64,000 nt of DNA from CAWGGS01 sp046704745 (GTDB lineage Bacteria; Desulfobacterota; Desulfobulbia; Desulfobulbales; Desulfocapsaceae), in the NCBI GenBank assembly GCA_046704745.1, contig JBJKRL010000024.1, positions 1-64,000 of the forward strand, written 5' to 3'. Made by a program: the position numbers and the translations under genes. This document shows positions 52,156-61,050 of this stretch, piece by piece (position 1 is the first letter of the stretch; each line of letters starts with the position of its first letter). The notes under the pieces were generated by a model that did not search any database, was not told the DNA's origin, and worked only from the letters and a program-made list of their open reading frames with translations.

Positions 52156-53940
52156 ATGAAAGCAAAACAACGAATCGATAAAATAGTTGAATCGGTAACG
52201 AAAAAAATTCAGGAAGAAGTGACTTCCTTGATCGGAGCCGAACTCACTCTTTCAGAAACTGAGAATACTTTTGTATCAAAAGAGGAGTTTTTCGATCAGC
52301 CTTCCGGCAAAATAATTGCCGTTAAATTCGCTATAACCGGTGAAATAGAAGGCGCCGGTTGCCTGTTGATGAGGGTTAAGGACGCAATACGCCTGGGCGG
52401 GACACTCATTATGCTGCCTCTGAATGAGCTTGAACAGATAATTGCAAACGATGAATACAATGATGAGACAAAAGACTCATTTGGGGAGATAACGAATATA
52501 ATAGCCGGGTCATACACGAAGGTCTTTGAGGAAATGTACCCTAAAGCCTGCCGTTTTATTCGAAAAGAACAAGAAATAATAATTCCTTCAAAGGTTGAAA
52601 TCGAATCAGACGAACCTATTGGCAATCAACTTTTTTATCAGATCACATCATCGATGCAGCTTGACGATATCAAGATGGGTAATCTGACAGTACTGCTTCC
52701 TGCATCTGCTTTCGGTCTGGAAGGTGATGAAGAAAAAGCCAACACAGGGCAATCCGAAATAGAAGAGGACATAGAGGAAGATCAACAACAAGTTCAACCG
52801 CCTGTAAAAAACTCTGTGGAGGCAAAAGAGGATAATAACCAAGAGGTCTCTAAAAAGGAAAAACCCTCCGTTGATTTTAATATCGAAAAACACAGGAAAC
52901 GCGTAGATGCCATATTAAATGAATGCTGCTCAAAGATTGAAGAAGAGGTCAGTGCTCTTCTTGGTGTTGAAATTAAGTTACAAGATTTTGAAAATCGTCC
53001 TATTTCAAAAGAGCAGTTTTTTCTTAAAGAGGTATCGGGAAAGCAAGTCCTTGCACACATGAAGGTAACAGGTGATTTGGAGGATAAGGGTTATCTGTAT
53101 GTGGATCTCAAAGATGCAATCAGGATTGGCGGTATTCTTATCATGTTGCCGCCTTCTGAGCTGGATGATGCAATTAGTGAAGAAGATTTTAGTGAGGATT
53201 CCCGGGATGCCTATGGTGAAATTGCCAATATCATCTCAGGAGTATATACTGGTATTTTTGAGGAAAGCTATATAAAGAGCTTGCGTTTTATTAGGACTGA
53301 TATCGAGGAAGTCGTTCCTTTAACAGTGAATACAAGCTCTGATGAGCCTATGGCGGACCAGGGTTATTATATGAGCTGTGGTACAATAACGATTGAAGGA
53401 AAGACATACGGAAAAACACATATGCTTTTTCCTCTCTCGTTGTTGCAGTTGGAAGGTATTGAACAGGGACAAAAGGCTGAAGCGACCAAATCAGATCCGG
53501 CCACTATCACAGCCACCAGGCAAAAAGCAAGGAGCCTGCCAGAAGCGGAAGAAGGGACTTATGAAGATAAAGAAAAAGGTGCCGAAATACTCTTGATGAG
53601 CGACGATGTTTCAGAGGCTGAAAAAATTATGGCCGTTTTGGAACGCGGTGGATACTCCGTTAAAATGCTTTCTTTTAAAAATAATATAAACAATTATATA
53701 TCAAACACTTTAAAAGCAGTGTTTTTAGTGATGCGAGAGGTGAACGAGCAAACTTTCGGCGTTATGATAAAAGTCAATTCATCTTGCTCTGTTCCTCTTA
53801 TTACGGCGGGTCCGGCTTGGACAAGAACAAAGGTGATAAAGGCAGTCAAGTACGGTGTGACCGATATTCTCCTTACCCCTGCATCTGAACAGGATATACA
53901 GGAGAAGATTGATAATAACCTGGTACAGCTGGCTGCATAG
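52156..53940 (+). CDS. CheX-CheX-pseudoreceiver fusion protein
   Basis: A 594-residue protein in three parts. Residues about 1-190 and 240-435 are two related CheX/CheC-like domains, each with the ExxN helix (Glu111-Asn114 in SFGEITNIIAG; Glu355-Asn358 in AYGEIANIISG). A charged linker rich in Glu, Gln and Lys joins them. Residues about 475-594 have a receiver-like fold (AEILLMSDD, AVFLVMREV, VPLITAGPAW, ILLTPAS) but the phospho-acceptor Asp of strand 3 and the conserved Lys of strand 5 are missing, so it is probably not phosphorylated. The domain order suggests a scaffold or sink for CheY-P. It ends 13 bp from the convergent activator gene. Confidence 0.8.
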   Translation: MKAKQRIDKIVESVTKKIQEEVTSLIGAELTLSETENTFVSKEEFFDQPSGKIIAVKFAITGEIEGAGCLLMRVKDAIRLGGTLIMLPLNELEQIIANDEYNDETKDSFGEITNIIAGSYTKVFEEMYPKACRFIRKEQEIIIPSKVEIESDEPIGNQLFYQITSSMQLDDIKMGNLTVLLPASAFGLEGDEEKANTGQSEIEEDIEEDQQQVQPPVKNSVEAKEDNNQEVSKKEKPSVDFNIEKHRKRVDAILNECCSKIEEEVSALLGVEIKLQDFENRPISKEQFFLKEVSGKQVLAHMKVTGDLEDKGYLYVDLKDAIRIGGILIMLPPSELDDAISEEDFSEDSRDAYGEIANIISGVYTGIFEESYIKSLRFIRTDIEEVVPLTVNTSSDEPMADQGYYMSCGTITIEGKTYGKTHMLFPLSLLQLEGIEQGQKAEATKSDPATITATRQKARSLPEAEEGTYEDKEKGAEILLMSDDVSEAEKIMAVLERGGYSVKMLSFKNNINNYISNTLKAVFLVMREVNEQTFGVMIKVNSSCSVPLITAGPAWTRTKVIKAVKYGVTDILLTPASEQDIQEKIDNNLVQLAA

Positions 53941-53953
53941 CGTGTGAGGTCGT

Positions 53954-55066
53954 TCATTCAGGAATATTCTTGTCGGATAGATCGTCCCATAGACCTGATA
54001 ATTCTTTTTTCTTAATCTTCTCTAAAAGAGTAGTTCGTTTTAAATTCAATAACTTAGCCGCTTCCTTTTTGTTTCCCCCGGAAAGTTTCAGTGCTTGAAC
54101 AATGAGTTGTGTTTCAAAGTCATTTATAAGCTCGTTAAAATCTACTTGCCCTTCATTCCATCTCAGATCCGGGATATCTACAGCCTGTTTTATTACTTTT
54201 TCTTGTTGTTGAATGTTCGCCTGTACATTGTTTTCATACGTATCGAGTGGGTTCTCGGTAATGGACAAGGTTGAAAATTTTTCTGGAAGCTCTGAACGTC
54301 CTATTGTTTTACCGTTATATAGAATGGACATATGTTGAACAAAATTTTCAAGTTCTCTGACGTTGCCGCGCCATTCGTATTTCGTCAGAATAGGGATAAC
54401 CTCACTCGAAAAAGTGATCGGTTCTTTCCCTCGTTTTTTTGTATAGCTTTTTATAAAATGATCAAGGAGGAGAGGTATATCTTCCTTCCTTTCTTTTAGG
54501 GGAGGGATGTTTAGGGGAATGACACTGAGTCGATAATAAAGGTCTTCTCGAAATCTTCCTTCGTTGACCAGATGCTCGAGATCACAATGTGTTGCTGCAA
54601 GAATCCTGGTATCAATCGGAATGGCTTTTAAACCGCCGACTGGTTCAAATTCTTTTTCTTGAAGAACCCGCAGAAGTTTTGCCTGCAGGGATGCCTTCAT
54701 GTCGCCTATTTCATCTAGAAACAGAGTCCCGCCGTCAGCATACTGGATTCTTCCGACCTTGTTTTGAACAGCTCCGGTAAACGCACCTTTTGTATGACCA
54801 AACAATTCACTCTCAAGAAGATCATCCGGAATTGCAGCACAGTTAACGGGAACGAACTTATTGTTTTTTCTTTTACTGTGAAAGTGAATAGCCTTGGCTA
54901 CGAGTTCTTTGCCTGTGCCGGATTCCCCCCTGATCAATACATTTGAAAAATCATCCTCTGCAATCTTCGTGATGAGTTCAAAGAGTTGCAACATGCATGG
55001 ACTGTGGCCGATCAAGCCGTAAAAATTAGCTTTTTCTGTGGTGGCGATCAAGGGCAGAGGCTGCAT
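53954..55066 (-). CDS. Sigma-54-dependent activator without receiver domain
   Basis: A 370-residue enhancer-binding protein that starts almost directly with the AAA+ domain: Walker A GESGTGKE (47-54), sigma-54 contact loop GAFTGA (94-99), Walker B GGTLFLDEIGD, then R-finger region and a C-terminal Fis-type helix-turn-helix (NKKEAAKLLNLKRTTLLEKI). The usual N-terminal receiver, PAS or GAF domain is missing. It is the obvious candidate master regulator (FlrC/FleQ-like) for the sigma-54 elements at 36279 and 50181. It lies 38 bp after a cyclic-nucleotide-binding gene, likely an operon. Confidence 0.9.
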   Translation of the reverse strand: MQPLPLIATTEKANFYGLIGHSPCMLQLFELITKIAEDDFSNVLIRGESGTGKELVAKAIHFHSKRKNNKFVPVNCAAIPDDLLESELFGHTKGAFTGAVQNKVGRIQYADGGTLFLDEIGDMKASLQAKLLRVLQEKEFEPVGGLKAIPIDTRILAATHCDLEHLVNEGRFREDLYYRLSVIPLNIPPLKERKEDIPLLLDHFIKSYTKKRGKEPITFSSEVIPILTKYEWRGNVRELENFVQHMSILYNGKTIGRSELPEKFSTLSITENPLDTYENNVQANIQQQEKVIKQAVDIPDLRWNEGQVDFNELINDFETQLIVQALKLSGGNKKEAAKLLNLKRTTLLEKIKKKELSGLWDDLSDKNIPE

Positions 55067-55104
55067 AGTGTAACTGAAATAATCTGGTGACGAATTAAGG
55101 GTTT

Positions 55105-55593
55105 CTATTTTCTTGATTGAAGAAGATCGGCAAGTTTGCTGGATGTTCGACGCATATTCAGGCTTAGGAGACGGGCTATTTTTTGAATAACCTTTACTCC
55201 GAGTGCAGGGGATTTTTCTGTTAAAAGTTCGAAACCTCTGTCAGTCAAAGTTACCATTGTCGTTGGCTGTTTAGCTATAACGGTGGCAGATCGCGGTGAT
55301 TTGTCGATAAGCGCCATCTCCCCAATCGAACTCCCTTTTGTTAAACGAGCGATAACGATATTTTCGCCGGTTTCGGATTTTTTTAAGACCTCCAATACAC
55401 CTCTTACGACAAAACCCATAAAGTTTCCTTTGTCTCCTTCGACAAAAAGATATTCTCCTCTACGTAAATGAACATAACTCATATACTTAGCAAGAACAGA
55501 GAGTTCATCAACATTGAAGCTGTCAAAAAGTGACAAACTCACAAGAAAATTTCGAGTGTCTTCCTCAGAGTCTGTCAAATATTCTTGTCGCAT
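55105..55593 (-). CDS. Cyclic-nucleotide-binding domain protein without DNA-binding domain
   Basis: A 162-residue protein covering one cNMP-binding domain: beta roll with EGDKGNFMGFVVRGVLEV and the phosphate-binding cassette GSSIGEMALIDKSPRSAT, which keeps the Glu and Arg needed for cAMP or cGMP. No helix-turn-helix follows, so it is not a Crp-type regulator on its own. Its operon partner is the receiver-less sigma-54 activator, so it may supply the missing sensory input by direct contact. Confidence 0.85.
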   Translation of the reverse strand: MRQEYLTDSEEDTRNFLVSLSLFDSFNVDELSVLAKYMSYVHLRRGEYLFVEGDKGNFMGFVVRGVLEVLKKSETGENIVIARLTKGSSIGEMALIDKSPRSATVIAKQPTTMVTLTDRGFELLTEKSPALGVKVIQKIARLLSLNMRRTSSKLADLLQSRK

Positions 55594-56194
55594 TTTACAT
55601 GGTTTAATAAAAGTATGTGAAAACCCATGATACCAGTGGAGGCATATTCCTTTACTATTATACGTCGAGTTAACTATAGCATATCAAAAATGAAAGTTAA
55701 AATATTCTTTTTGATGGAGGCAGGTTACATGTTTTTCTCTGTTTGGGGTATGAAGAGGTGTTGAATCTTCAAAAAAAAATTCTTTCGATCTCCGTATCGG
55801 AAAAATACTTACAACTTCAAGAAATATCATGCAAAAAATACTATCCCGTTTGTAGATGATTCTTCGACTATTTGTACCATAATTACGTGTGAATTAACAG
55901 AGGTTGGTTGTTGAAATACCAGGGAATGTAAAAGAGCACATAAAAGCTAATTCTATCAAAGTAACGCGCTGATTTTAAAGAGGGTCTTTTTTTTCAGAGT
56001 TGACAGAAATAGAATATATAGGGTACCTTCAGAGCGATGTGTCTTTCCCAGAATTATGAGCTTGGAAAAAGCCGGGAAGGTTGGGGTGACCACGTTATAA
56101 ATCAAGAGGTTACGATTCCGTACCATCGGCCAGTAAATTTTAACAAAGCCGACAAAAATCAGTCTTATCCCTCCGAATTGGTCTGAAGGAAAAA
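55594..56194. other. Long divergent gap before the pentapeptide gene
   Basis: A 601-bp AT-rich gap without a convincing gene. It holds a sigma-70-like promoter toward the cNMP gene (55657-55687) and, toward the pentapeptide gene, TTGACA at 56000-56005 followed by a leader with competing stems: CTTTCCC (56045-56051) with GGGAAGG (56076-56082), GCTT/AAGC with loop GGAAA (56062-56074), and ACCTTC (56025-56030) with GAAGGT (56078-56083). It resembles no riboswitch class I can name. Confidence 0.5.
55657..55687 (-). promoter_or_regulatory. Possible sigma-70 promoter for the cNMP-activator operon
   Basis: On the minus strand TTGATA (55682-55687), 19 nt, TATAAT (55657-55662). The -10 is perfect and the -35 has one mismatch, but the spacer is 2 nt long. 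A housekeeping promoter is what a master regulator would be expected to have. Confidence 0.35.
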
Positions 56195-57658
56195 ATGAAT
56201 AAATACAAACTGATTCTATTTTGGGCTGTTATCTGTTCGCTTACATTGTCTACGGTTCAGTCCCAGGTATTTGCTGCCGGCGAGAGTACGTTGATAAAGA
56301 AAAATATTGCCACACTCGAGAAAACAAAATCCTGCCCTGGATGTGATCTTAAAGGCGCTGTTTTAGAGAGGATGGATCTCTCAAAGGCGAACTTGGAGGG
56401 TGCTGATCTCACTGGAGCAAAGCTTTTTCTTTCCGATCTAACTGGCGCGAACCTGAGAAAAACTCATCTGGAAAAAGCTATATTTGGTGGGGCCGATCTC
56501 GCAGGGGCCGACTTGCGTGGAGCCAATCTGAATGGAGCCGACCTCAGCACAGCATATATTGTCGGAGCCAAGTTTGACGGAGAATTTATTAAAACAAAAC
56601 CATATGAGGAAGACGGCATACCGGAGATAGAGAAAAAAACATATGTGGATGACACTGTAAGGGCCAAAAAAATTGACCAGGATCATAACGGCAAACAATC
56701 TGAAAAAAATGTTTCAAACTCTTTGGATACTGAGAAGAAAAATGATGATTCCATGGTGGAGAACACCGGGAAAGATATAGAGAATGAAAAAGAAAAGGTT
56801 GTGGACGAGAAAACTAAAAAGAAATCCTCTCCTGAGGATGAAAATGCCATCTTGGAAAAACAAAATGAACAGACGGCCCCTCCTGTGAAAACCGTTCAAC
56901 CGATAAAAACAGTGAGTGTCCATGAAAAAACGTCATCTTCCGGTCAAATAATTAAACAGAAAGCAGAGGAGGGAGACGATATTTCAAAGACCGAAGAGAA
57001 AAAACAACTGAAATCAGAGACCATGAAAGAGGTTGGCAATCCCGAAGTACAAGATAGAACCAAAACAGAACACGCTTCTAATAATGTTATAGCCTCAGCT
57101 TCGGAATCTACCGATGTCAACATAAAGGAACACAATATTGACTCTGGAACAATCTCGGCTAAAGAAAAAATGGAAGATCCGTCTCTGGTGAAAGCTGATG
57201 AATCATCGGAAGTTAAAAAACTACCGGATGATAATCAGAAAATTACCGAAAAAGATATACCCGTTGCGGGCAAAGCCCAAAAGGGACAGGACAGCAAGGC
57301 AAAAGTTGCGAACAACAAGGGAAAAGCTAACGGTAAAGAGAAAAATCTCAAAAGATTAGTTGATAATGATGAGTGTTATCATTGTAATTTATCCGGGTTG
57401 GATCTTTCGGGGAAGAATTTTAATGAAGCTGATCTGGAAGGAGCGGATTTCTCGGGATGCAATTTGGAAGAAACTGATCTCAGTGGATCCATTCTCAGGG
57501 GAGCGATTTTTAGAAATGCCAACTTAAAAAAAGCCAATTTAAAAAAGGCTGATCTTTATAAGGCGAATTTTTCGGGGGCCGATCTCACTGGTGCAGATCT
57601 TGAGGGCGCTAAGACTGATGAGGCAAATTTTGATGGCGCCATAGGAATTCATAAGTAG
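56195..57658 (+). CDS. Exported pentapeptide-repeat protein with two CxxC modules
   Basis: A 487-residue protein. A signal peptide (LILFWAVICSLTLSTVQSQV, cleavage near AAG) precedes a first module with CPGC and about 80 residues of pentapeptide repeats (ANLEGADLTGAKLFLSDLTG). A long Lys/Glu/Asp/Ser-rich linker (about 140-390) leads to a second module with CYHC and repeats (DLEGADFSGCNLEETDLSG, ANLKKANLKKADLYKANFSG). It is probably periplasmic or surface-located; the function is unknown. GAAGGA lies 5 nt before the ATG. It stands alone between two minus-strand blocks. Confidence 0.85.
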   Translation: MNKYKLILFWAVICSLTLSTVQSQVFAAGESTLIKKNIATLEKTKSCPGCDLKGAVLERMDLSKANLEGADLTGAKLFLSDLTGANLRKTHLEKAIFGGADLAGADLRGANLNGADLSTAYIVGAKFDGEFIKTKPYEEDGIPEIEKKTYVDDTVRAKKIDQDHNGKQSEKNVSNSLDTEKKNDDSMVENTGKDIENEKEKVVDEKTKKKSSPEDENAILEKQNEQTAPPVKTVQPIKTVSVHEKTSSSGQIIKQKAEEGDDISKTEEKKQLKSETMKEVGNPEVQDRTKTEHASNNVIASASESTDVNIKEHNIDSGTISAKEKMEDPSLVKADESSEVKKLPDDNQKITEKDIPVAGKAQKGQDSKAKVANNKGKANGKEKNLKRLVDNDECYHCNLSGLDLSGKNFNEADLEGADFSGCNLEETDLSGSILRGAIFRNANLKKANLKKADLYKANFSGADLTGADLEGAKTDEANFDGAIGIHK

Positions 57659-57759
57659 CGTCTTCCCAACCATTTGGTCAATTGAAATGAGTCCTCAACC
57701 TTAGATGGCTTTAGATAACAGGGGGCTGGTTCCTTTCAGTGTCTTAAAACTTCTTCATT

Positions 57760-58329
57760 CTAAAGACCGGCAATTTTATTGAGAGCTGCCGAAATACGTT
57801 CATCTTCGGACTGTTGATCGTCTCGCAATATATTTTCGAGATCGTCTAAAAGCGCTTGAAATTCAGCGACCTTTAACTCCAAGTTCTGAATCGTTTCTGA
57901 TGCAGCGTGTTCTGTAACGTCTTTAGCATGTTGCAATTCTTGGGCACTTCTGTAAATAGTTTGAATATTTGCTATCTTGTCAAGTCGAATAAAGAGTTCG
58001 TCAAAGTTTATAGGTTTTTCAAGGTAGTCCGCAGCACCCTTTTTCATTGCTTCCACGGCAGTATCGATAGATGAATGTGCCGTAATCAAAATGACTTCAA
58101 TGGAACTGTTAATATTTTTTGCGATTTCAAGCACTTCTATTCCGCCGATGTCGCCGGGCATCATCAAATCGGTTAGCACGACATCTACGTGTTTTTCGTT
58201 TAATATAGACTCTGCTTTGTATCCGTCCGCTGCAACAAGAACATGATAATTCTCCTTGGTCAATCTTTGTTGGAGCAGTCTTCTGATGACCGGATCATCA
58301 TCAACCACTAAAATATTTAGATTCTTCAT
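57760..58329 (-). CDS. Response regulator with coiled-coil output
   Basis: A 189-residue protein: receiver domain at 1-120 with Asp10-12, phospho-acceptor Asp54 (VLTDLMMPGDIGGIEVL), Thr in LITAHSS and Lys in EKPINFDEL, then an acidic coiled coil (about 125-189) without DNA-binding or enzymatic domain. The coiled coil may mediate dimerisation or contact to a kinase or FliM. It is the last gene of the chemotaxis block, 133 bp after cheR, with a candidate sigma-28 element there. Confidence 0.85.
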   Translation of the reverse strand: MKNLNILVVDDDPVIRRLLQQRLTKENYHVLVAADGYKAESILNEKHVDVVLTDLMMPGDIGGIEVLEIAKNINSSIEVILITAHSSIDTAVEAMKKGAADYLEKPINFDELFIRLDKIANIQTIYRSAQELQHAKDVTEHAASETIQNLELKVAEFQALLDDLENILRDDQQSEDERISAALNKIAGL

Positions 58330-58438
58330 GTTCTCCCTCTTCTTCCATCGCTCAATAAAAGCTTCTCTTTTCGAAGTCGGATCAATGGTGCAATTAGTTT
58401 AAGCAGCCCATCGCATTAATTTTGAGACTGGGGTATTT

Positions 58439-58465
58439 AAATCGGCATATGATGGGCATGGATTA
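58439..58465 (-). promoter_or_regulatory. Possible sigma-28 promoter for the response regulator
   Basis: On the minus strand TAAT (58462-58465), 15 nt, GCCGATTT (58439-58446): 9 of 12 consensus positions. The -35 overlaps the cheR stop codon. Confidence 0.35.
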
Positions 58466-59302
58466 CTTTTTTTCATAGAAAATGGATTTTAAATGTCTTT
58501 TGGGTACAAATCGAGAAGATACGCCGGTCAGTGATTCTGTTGAACCAATGATGAGATACCCGTCATCTGCTAAACTGTCCGCTATCTTGTCAAAGAGTTT
58601 TTTCCTGTCGGATAGCGTAAAGTAAATTGCAACATTTCTGCAAAAAATAATATCAAATTTACCGAGAACGGAAAATGGGAGCATGAGATTAAATTTCCTG
58701 AAATTGACCATTGCTCTGATCTCATCTTTAATTTTCCAGGTATTACCGAAAAGAGTGAAATAGCGTTGCAGCTGCTTTGGCTCAAGCCCACGATCGATCT
58801 CAAATTTATTGTATTTTCCGTAACTTGCCTGCGCTATGGCCGAGTCAGATATATCAGTGCCTAAGAGTTGGAAACTGTAACGTGAAAGATCGGGGAGAAG
58901 CTCTTTGATAACAATGGCAATCGAATAAAGTTCCTGACCGGTAGAGGCAGCTGCGCTCCAAATCTTTATATTGGTTTTTATAACCTGAGGAGACTGCGTC
59001 CTTTTGTCAATCATCTCGGGGAGTAGTTTATGTTGCAAGAGTTCAAAGGGGCCTCTGTCTCTAAAGAACAGTGTTTCGTTGGTAGAAATCGCATCAATGA
59101 TTTGACGCTCAATGGCTTTTTTAGGATCTCTTTTCGCTTTATTGTAAAGATCCTGGTAGGACGTGCAGCCCGATTCCATCGCTATGGAACTCAAACGTGT
59201 TTCAAAGAGATAGGATTTGCTCTCATCTAAATATATTCCTGATATATCATAGATATACTGAGCAATTAATTTGAGTTCGCTGGGGGAGATTTTTAACATC
59301 AA
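58463..59302 (-). CDS. cheR: Chemotaxis protein methyltransferase CheR
   Basis: Methylates glutamates of chemoreceptors with S-adenosylmethionine. The 279 residues comprise an N-terminal helical domain (DISGIYLDESKSYLFETRL) and a C-terminal Rossmann domain with WSAAASTGQELYSIAIV (SAM site), LLGTDISDSAIAQA and IIFCRNVAIYFT. No TPR extension. It lies 51 bp after cheB. The substrate receptors are not encoded in this window. Confidence 0.95.
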   Translation of the reverse strand: MMLKISPSELKLIAQYIYDISGIYLDESKSYLFETRLSSIAMESGCTSYQDLYNKAKRDPKKAIERQIIDAISTNETLFFRDRGPFELLQHKLLPEMIDKRTQSPQVIKTNIKIWSAAASTGQELYSIAIVIKELLPDLSRYSFQLLGTDISDSAIAQASYGKYNKFEIDRGLEPKQLQRYFTLFGNTWKIKDEIRAMVNFRKFNLMLPFSVLGKFDIIFCRNVAIYFTLSDRKKLFDKIADSLADDGYLIIGSTESLTGVSSRFVPKRHLKSIFYEKK

Positions 59303-59353
59303 TAATGAATAGACACGTTTTTAAGATATACGAAATTCGTTTACGTGAGGAAA

Positions 59354-60490
59354 TCAGGCAAAACGCACCGACTTGACGATTTCATCCGCTATCTTATTTA
59401 AGGGAGCAATCATATCTACCAATCCCATTTCAACAGGAGCTTTCGGCATACCGTAGACAATGCAGGTCTCCTCGTTTTGAGCGATAATATAGGAACCTTT
59501 GCTCTTTAATATTTCAAGACCTTTTGTTCCGTCGGATCCCATACCGGTCATGATGACGGCGGTTGAGCGACCGACAAAATAATCTCCGACGGACCGAAAA
59601 AGATAATCTGCAGATGGTTTACATGAATTTTCCGGTGGATCGTTGGTAATCTTAATTAATCTGTTTTTACCGTCATTACTGGCGATAAGCTTCATCTGTT
59701 TGCCACCTGGAGCAATATAGACAATGTTATTTGCAAGGACCTCACCGTCTTCGGCTTCTTTGACAGTTAATGCGCATTTTTTATCAAGACTTTGAGCCAG
59801 GGATTTTGTGAAGATGGGGGGCATATGTTGGACGATCAAAATAGGTACTCCAAGTTCGGCCGGAAGCTGTGGCAGCATTTGGGTAAGGGCATTTGGACCG
59901 CCGGTGGATATCCCAATAGTGACGATTTCCGACTTTCCTTTTCTAAGTCCTGGTGATTTGGCGGGTATTCTGGATGCTGGCAGGCTTAGGCCGTCCTTGC
60001 CGATATCTGTTTTGCGCAACCTCGATCGATGTCGGCTGGTAATTCCTCTATTGCCGAGCAAACCAGATGCAATTTTTGACCGGGCAAAGGCCTGGATCAT
60101 TGGGTGGATAAGTCGTTTTATTTCATTTTTCCCTTCAGCATAGTTTCTGGCTTGGGGTTTGAGGATAAAGTCGAAAGCACCAAGCTCCAAGGCTCTCATT
60201 GTCATTTCGCTGCCGTCTGCGGTCAGGGTAGAGAGCATGATGGCACCGATGTCCAAGCGCTGTTTCTGAAGTTCTGAAAGGACTTCCAGGCCATTCATTT
60301 CAGGCATTTCGATATCAAGGGTAATGAGATCCGGTTTAAGGGAGGCGATTTTCGACATTGCAATCTTGCCGTTATGAGCAACGCCAACCAGTTCAACCTC
60401 CGGCAACTCTTGCATGATATCGGAGACTGTTTTTCGGTAGACTATTGTATCGTCAACTACAAGTACTTTGAGTTTTTTAGTGCTCAGCAT
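59354..60490 (-). CDS. cheB: Chemotaxis protein-glutamate methylesterase CheB
   Basis: Receiver domain (1-120, phospho-acceptor Asp59 in LDIEMPEMNG) followed by a basic linker and the methylesterase domain with catalytic Ser195 (GISTGGP), His222 (IVQHMPP) and Asp320 (MTGMGSDG). The 378-residue length is normal. It demethylates and deamidates chemoreceptors. Five bp separate it from cheW. Confidence 0.96.
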   Translation of the reverse strand: MLSTKKLKVLVVDDTIVYRKTVSDIMQELPEVELVGVAHNGKIAMSKIASLKPDLITLDIEMPEMNGLEVLSELQKQRLDIGAIMLSTLTADGSEMTMRALELGAFDFILKPQARNYAEGKNEIKRLIHPMIQAFARSKIASGLLGNRGITSRHRSRLRKTDIGKDGLSLPASRIPAKSPGLRKGKSEIVTIGISTGGPNALTQMLPQLPAELGVPILIVQHMPPIFTKSLAQSLDKKCALTVKEAEDGEVLANNIVYIAPGGKQMKLIASNDGKNRLIKITNDPPENSCKPSADYLFRSVGDYFVGRSTAVIMTGMGSDGTKGLEILKSKGSYIIAQNEETCIVYGMPKAPVEMGLVDMIAPLNKIADEIVKSVRFA

Positions 60491-60495
60491 ATCCT

Positions 60496-60951
60496 TTAAT
60501 CATCAATACGTAGTACTTTGTCGACATCCAAGATACCGATAAGATATTTTTTTGTTTTATAGACACCAGTAAAAAATTCACCCTGAATACCACTCATGTT
60601 GGCAGGAGCACGTTCCAGTTTGGACATGTCGGCTGCAACAACATCTCCTATTTTTTTTACAAGGAGTCCGACGTGACCTCCGGAAGAATTAACTATGATA
60701 TTACGAGGATCATCAGTGATATCGGTATCTCCGAGGCCAAGTTTTTTTCCTAGATCTATAATGGTTACAATCTGGCCCCTTAAGTTGAGAATACCCAATA
60801 CGTAATCCGGTGCCTGAGGAACTTTTGTCATTTGCATCAGTTTGTTGATCTCCTGCACCTTTAAGATGTCCATACCGCAGATTCCGTTGCCCACATAAAA
60901 GGTGGCGAGTTCAACAATTTTTTTATCCGTTACAACCTTTTTTTCTTTCAT
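60496..60951 (-). CDS. cheW: Chemotaxis coupling protein CheW
   Basis: A 151-residue SH3-like coupling protein with ATFYVGNGICGMDILKVQEI, VLGILNLRGQIVTIIDLGKK and RNIIVNSSGGHVGLLVKKIG. It links receptors to CheA. Lies 99 bp after cheA and directly before cheB. Confidence 0.95.
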   Translation of the reverse strand: MKEKKVVTDKKIVELATFYVGNGICGMDILKVQEINKLMQMTKVPQAPDYVLGILNLRGQIVTIIDLGKKLGLGDTDITDDPRNIIVNSSGGHVGLLVKKIGDVVAADMSKLERAPANMSGIQGEFFTGVYKTKKYLIGILDVDKVLRIDD

Positions 60952-61050
60952 TGGGTATCCTTTTCCTTAAGCATACGATTTTCGAGGGTATTTTGACACA
61001 ATGTTAGAAAATGAAAGAGTATAATTCAAAAGTAGGGGAACACGTTCCTG

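Noticed and set aside
53940..53954. Shared terminator between the convergent CheX fusion and activator genes
   Set aside because: The genes end 13 bp apart and no stem with a T-run is seen there.
56025..56130. c-di-GMP (GEMM) riboswitch before the pentapeptide gene
   Set aside because: The conserved GACGCAAAGCC-type core and tetraloop receptor are not present, although the region does fold.
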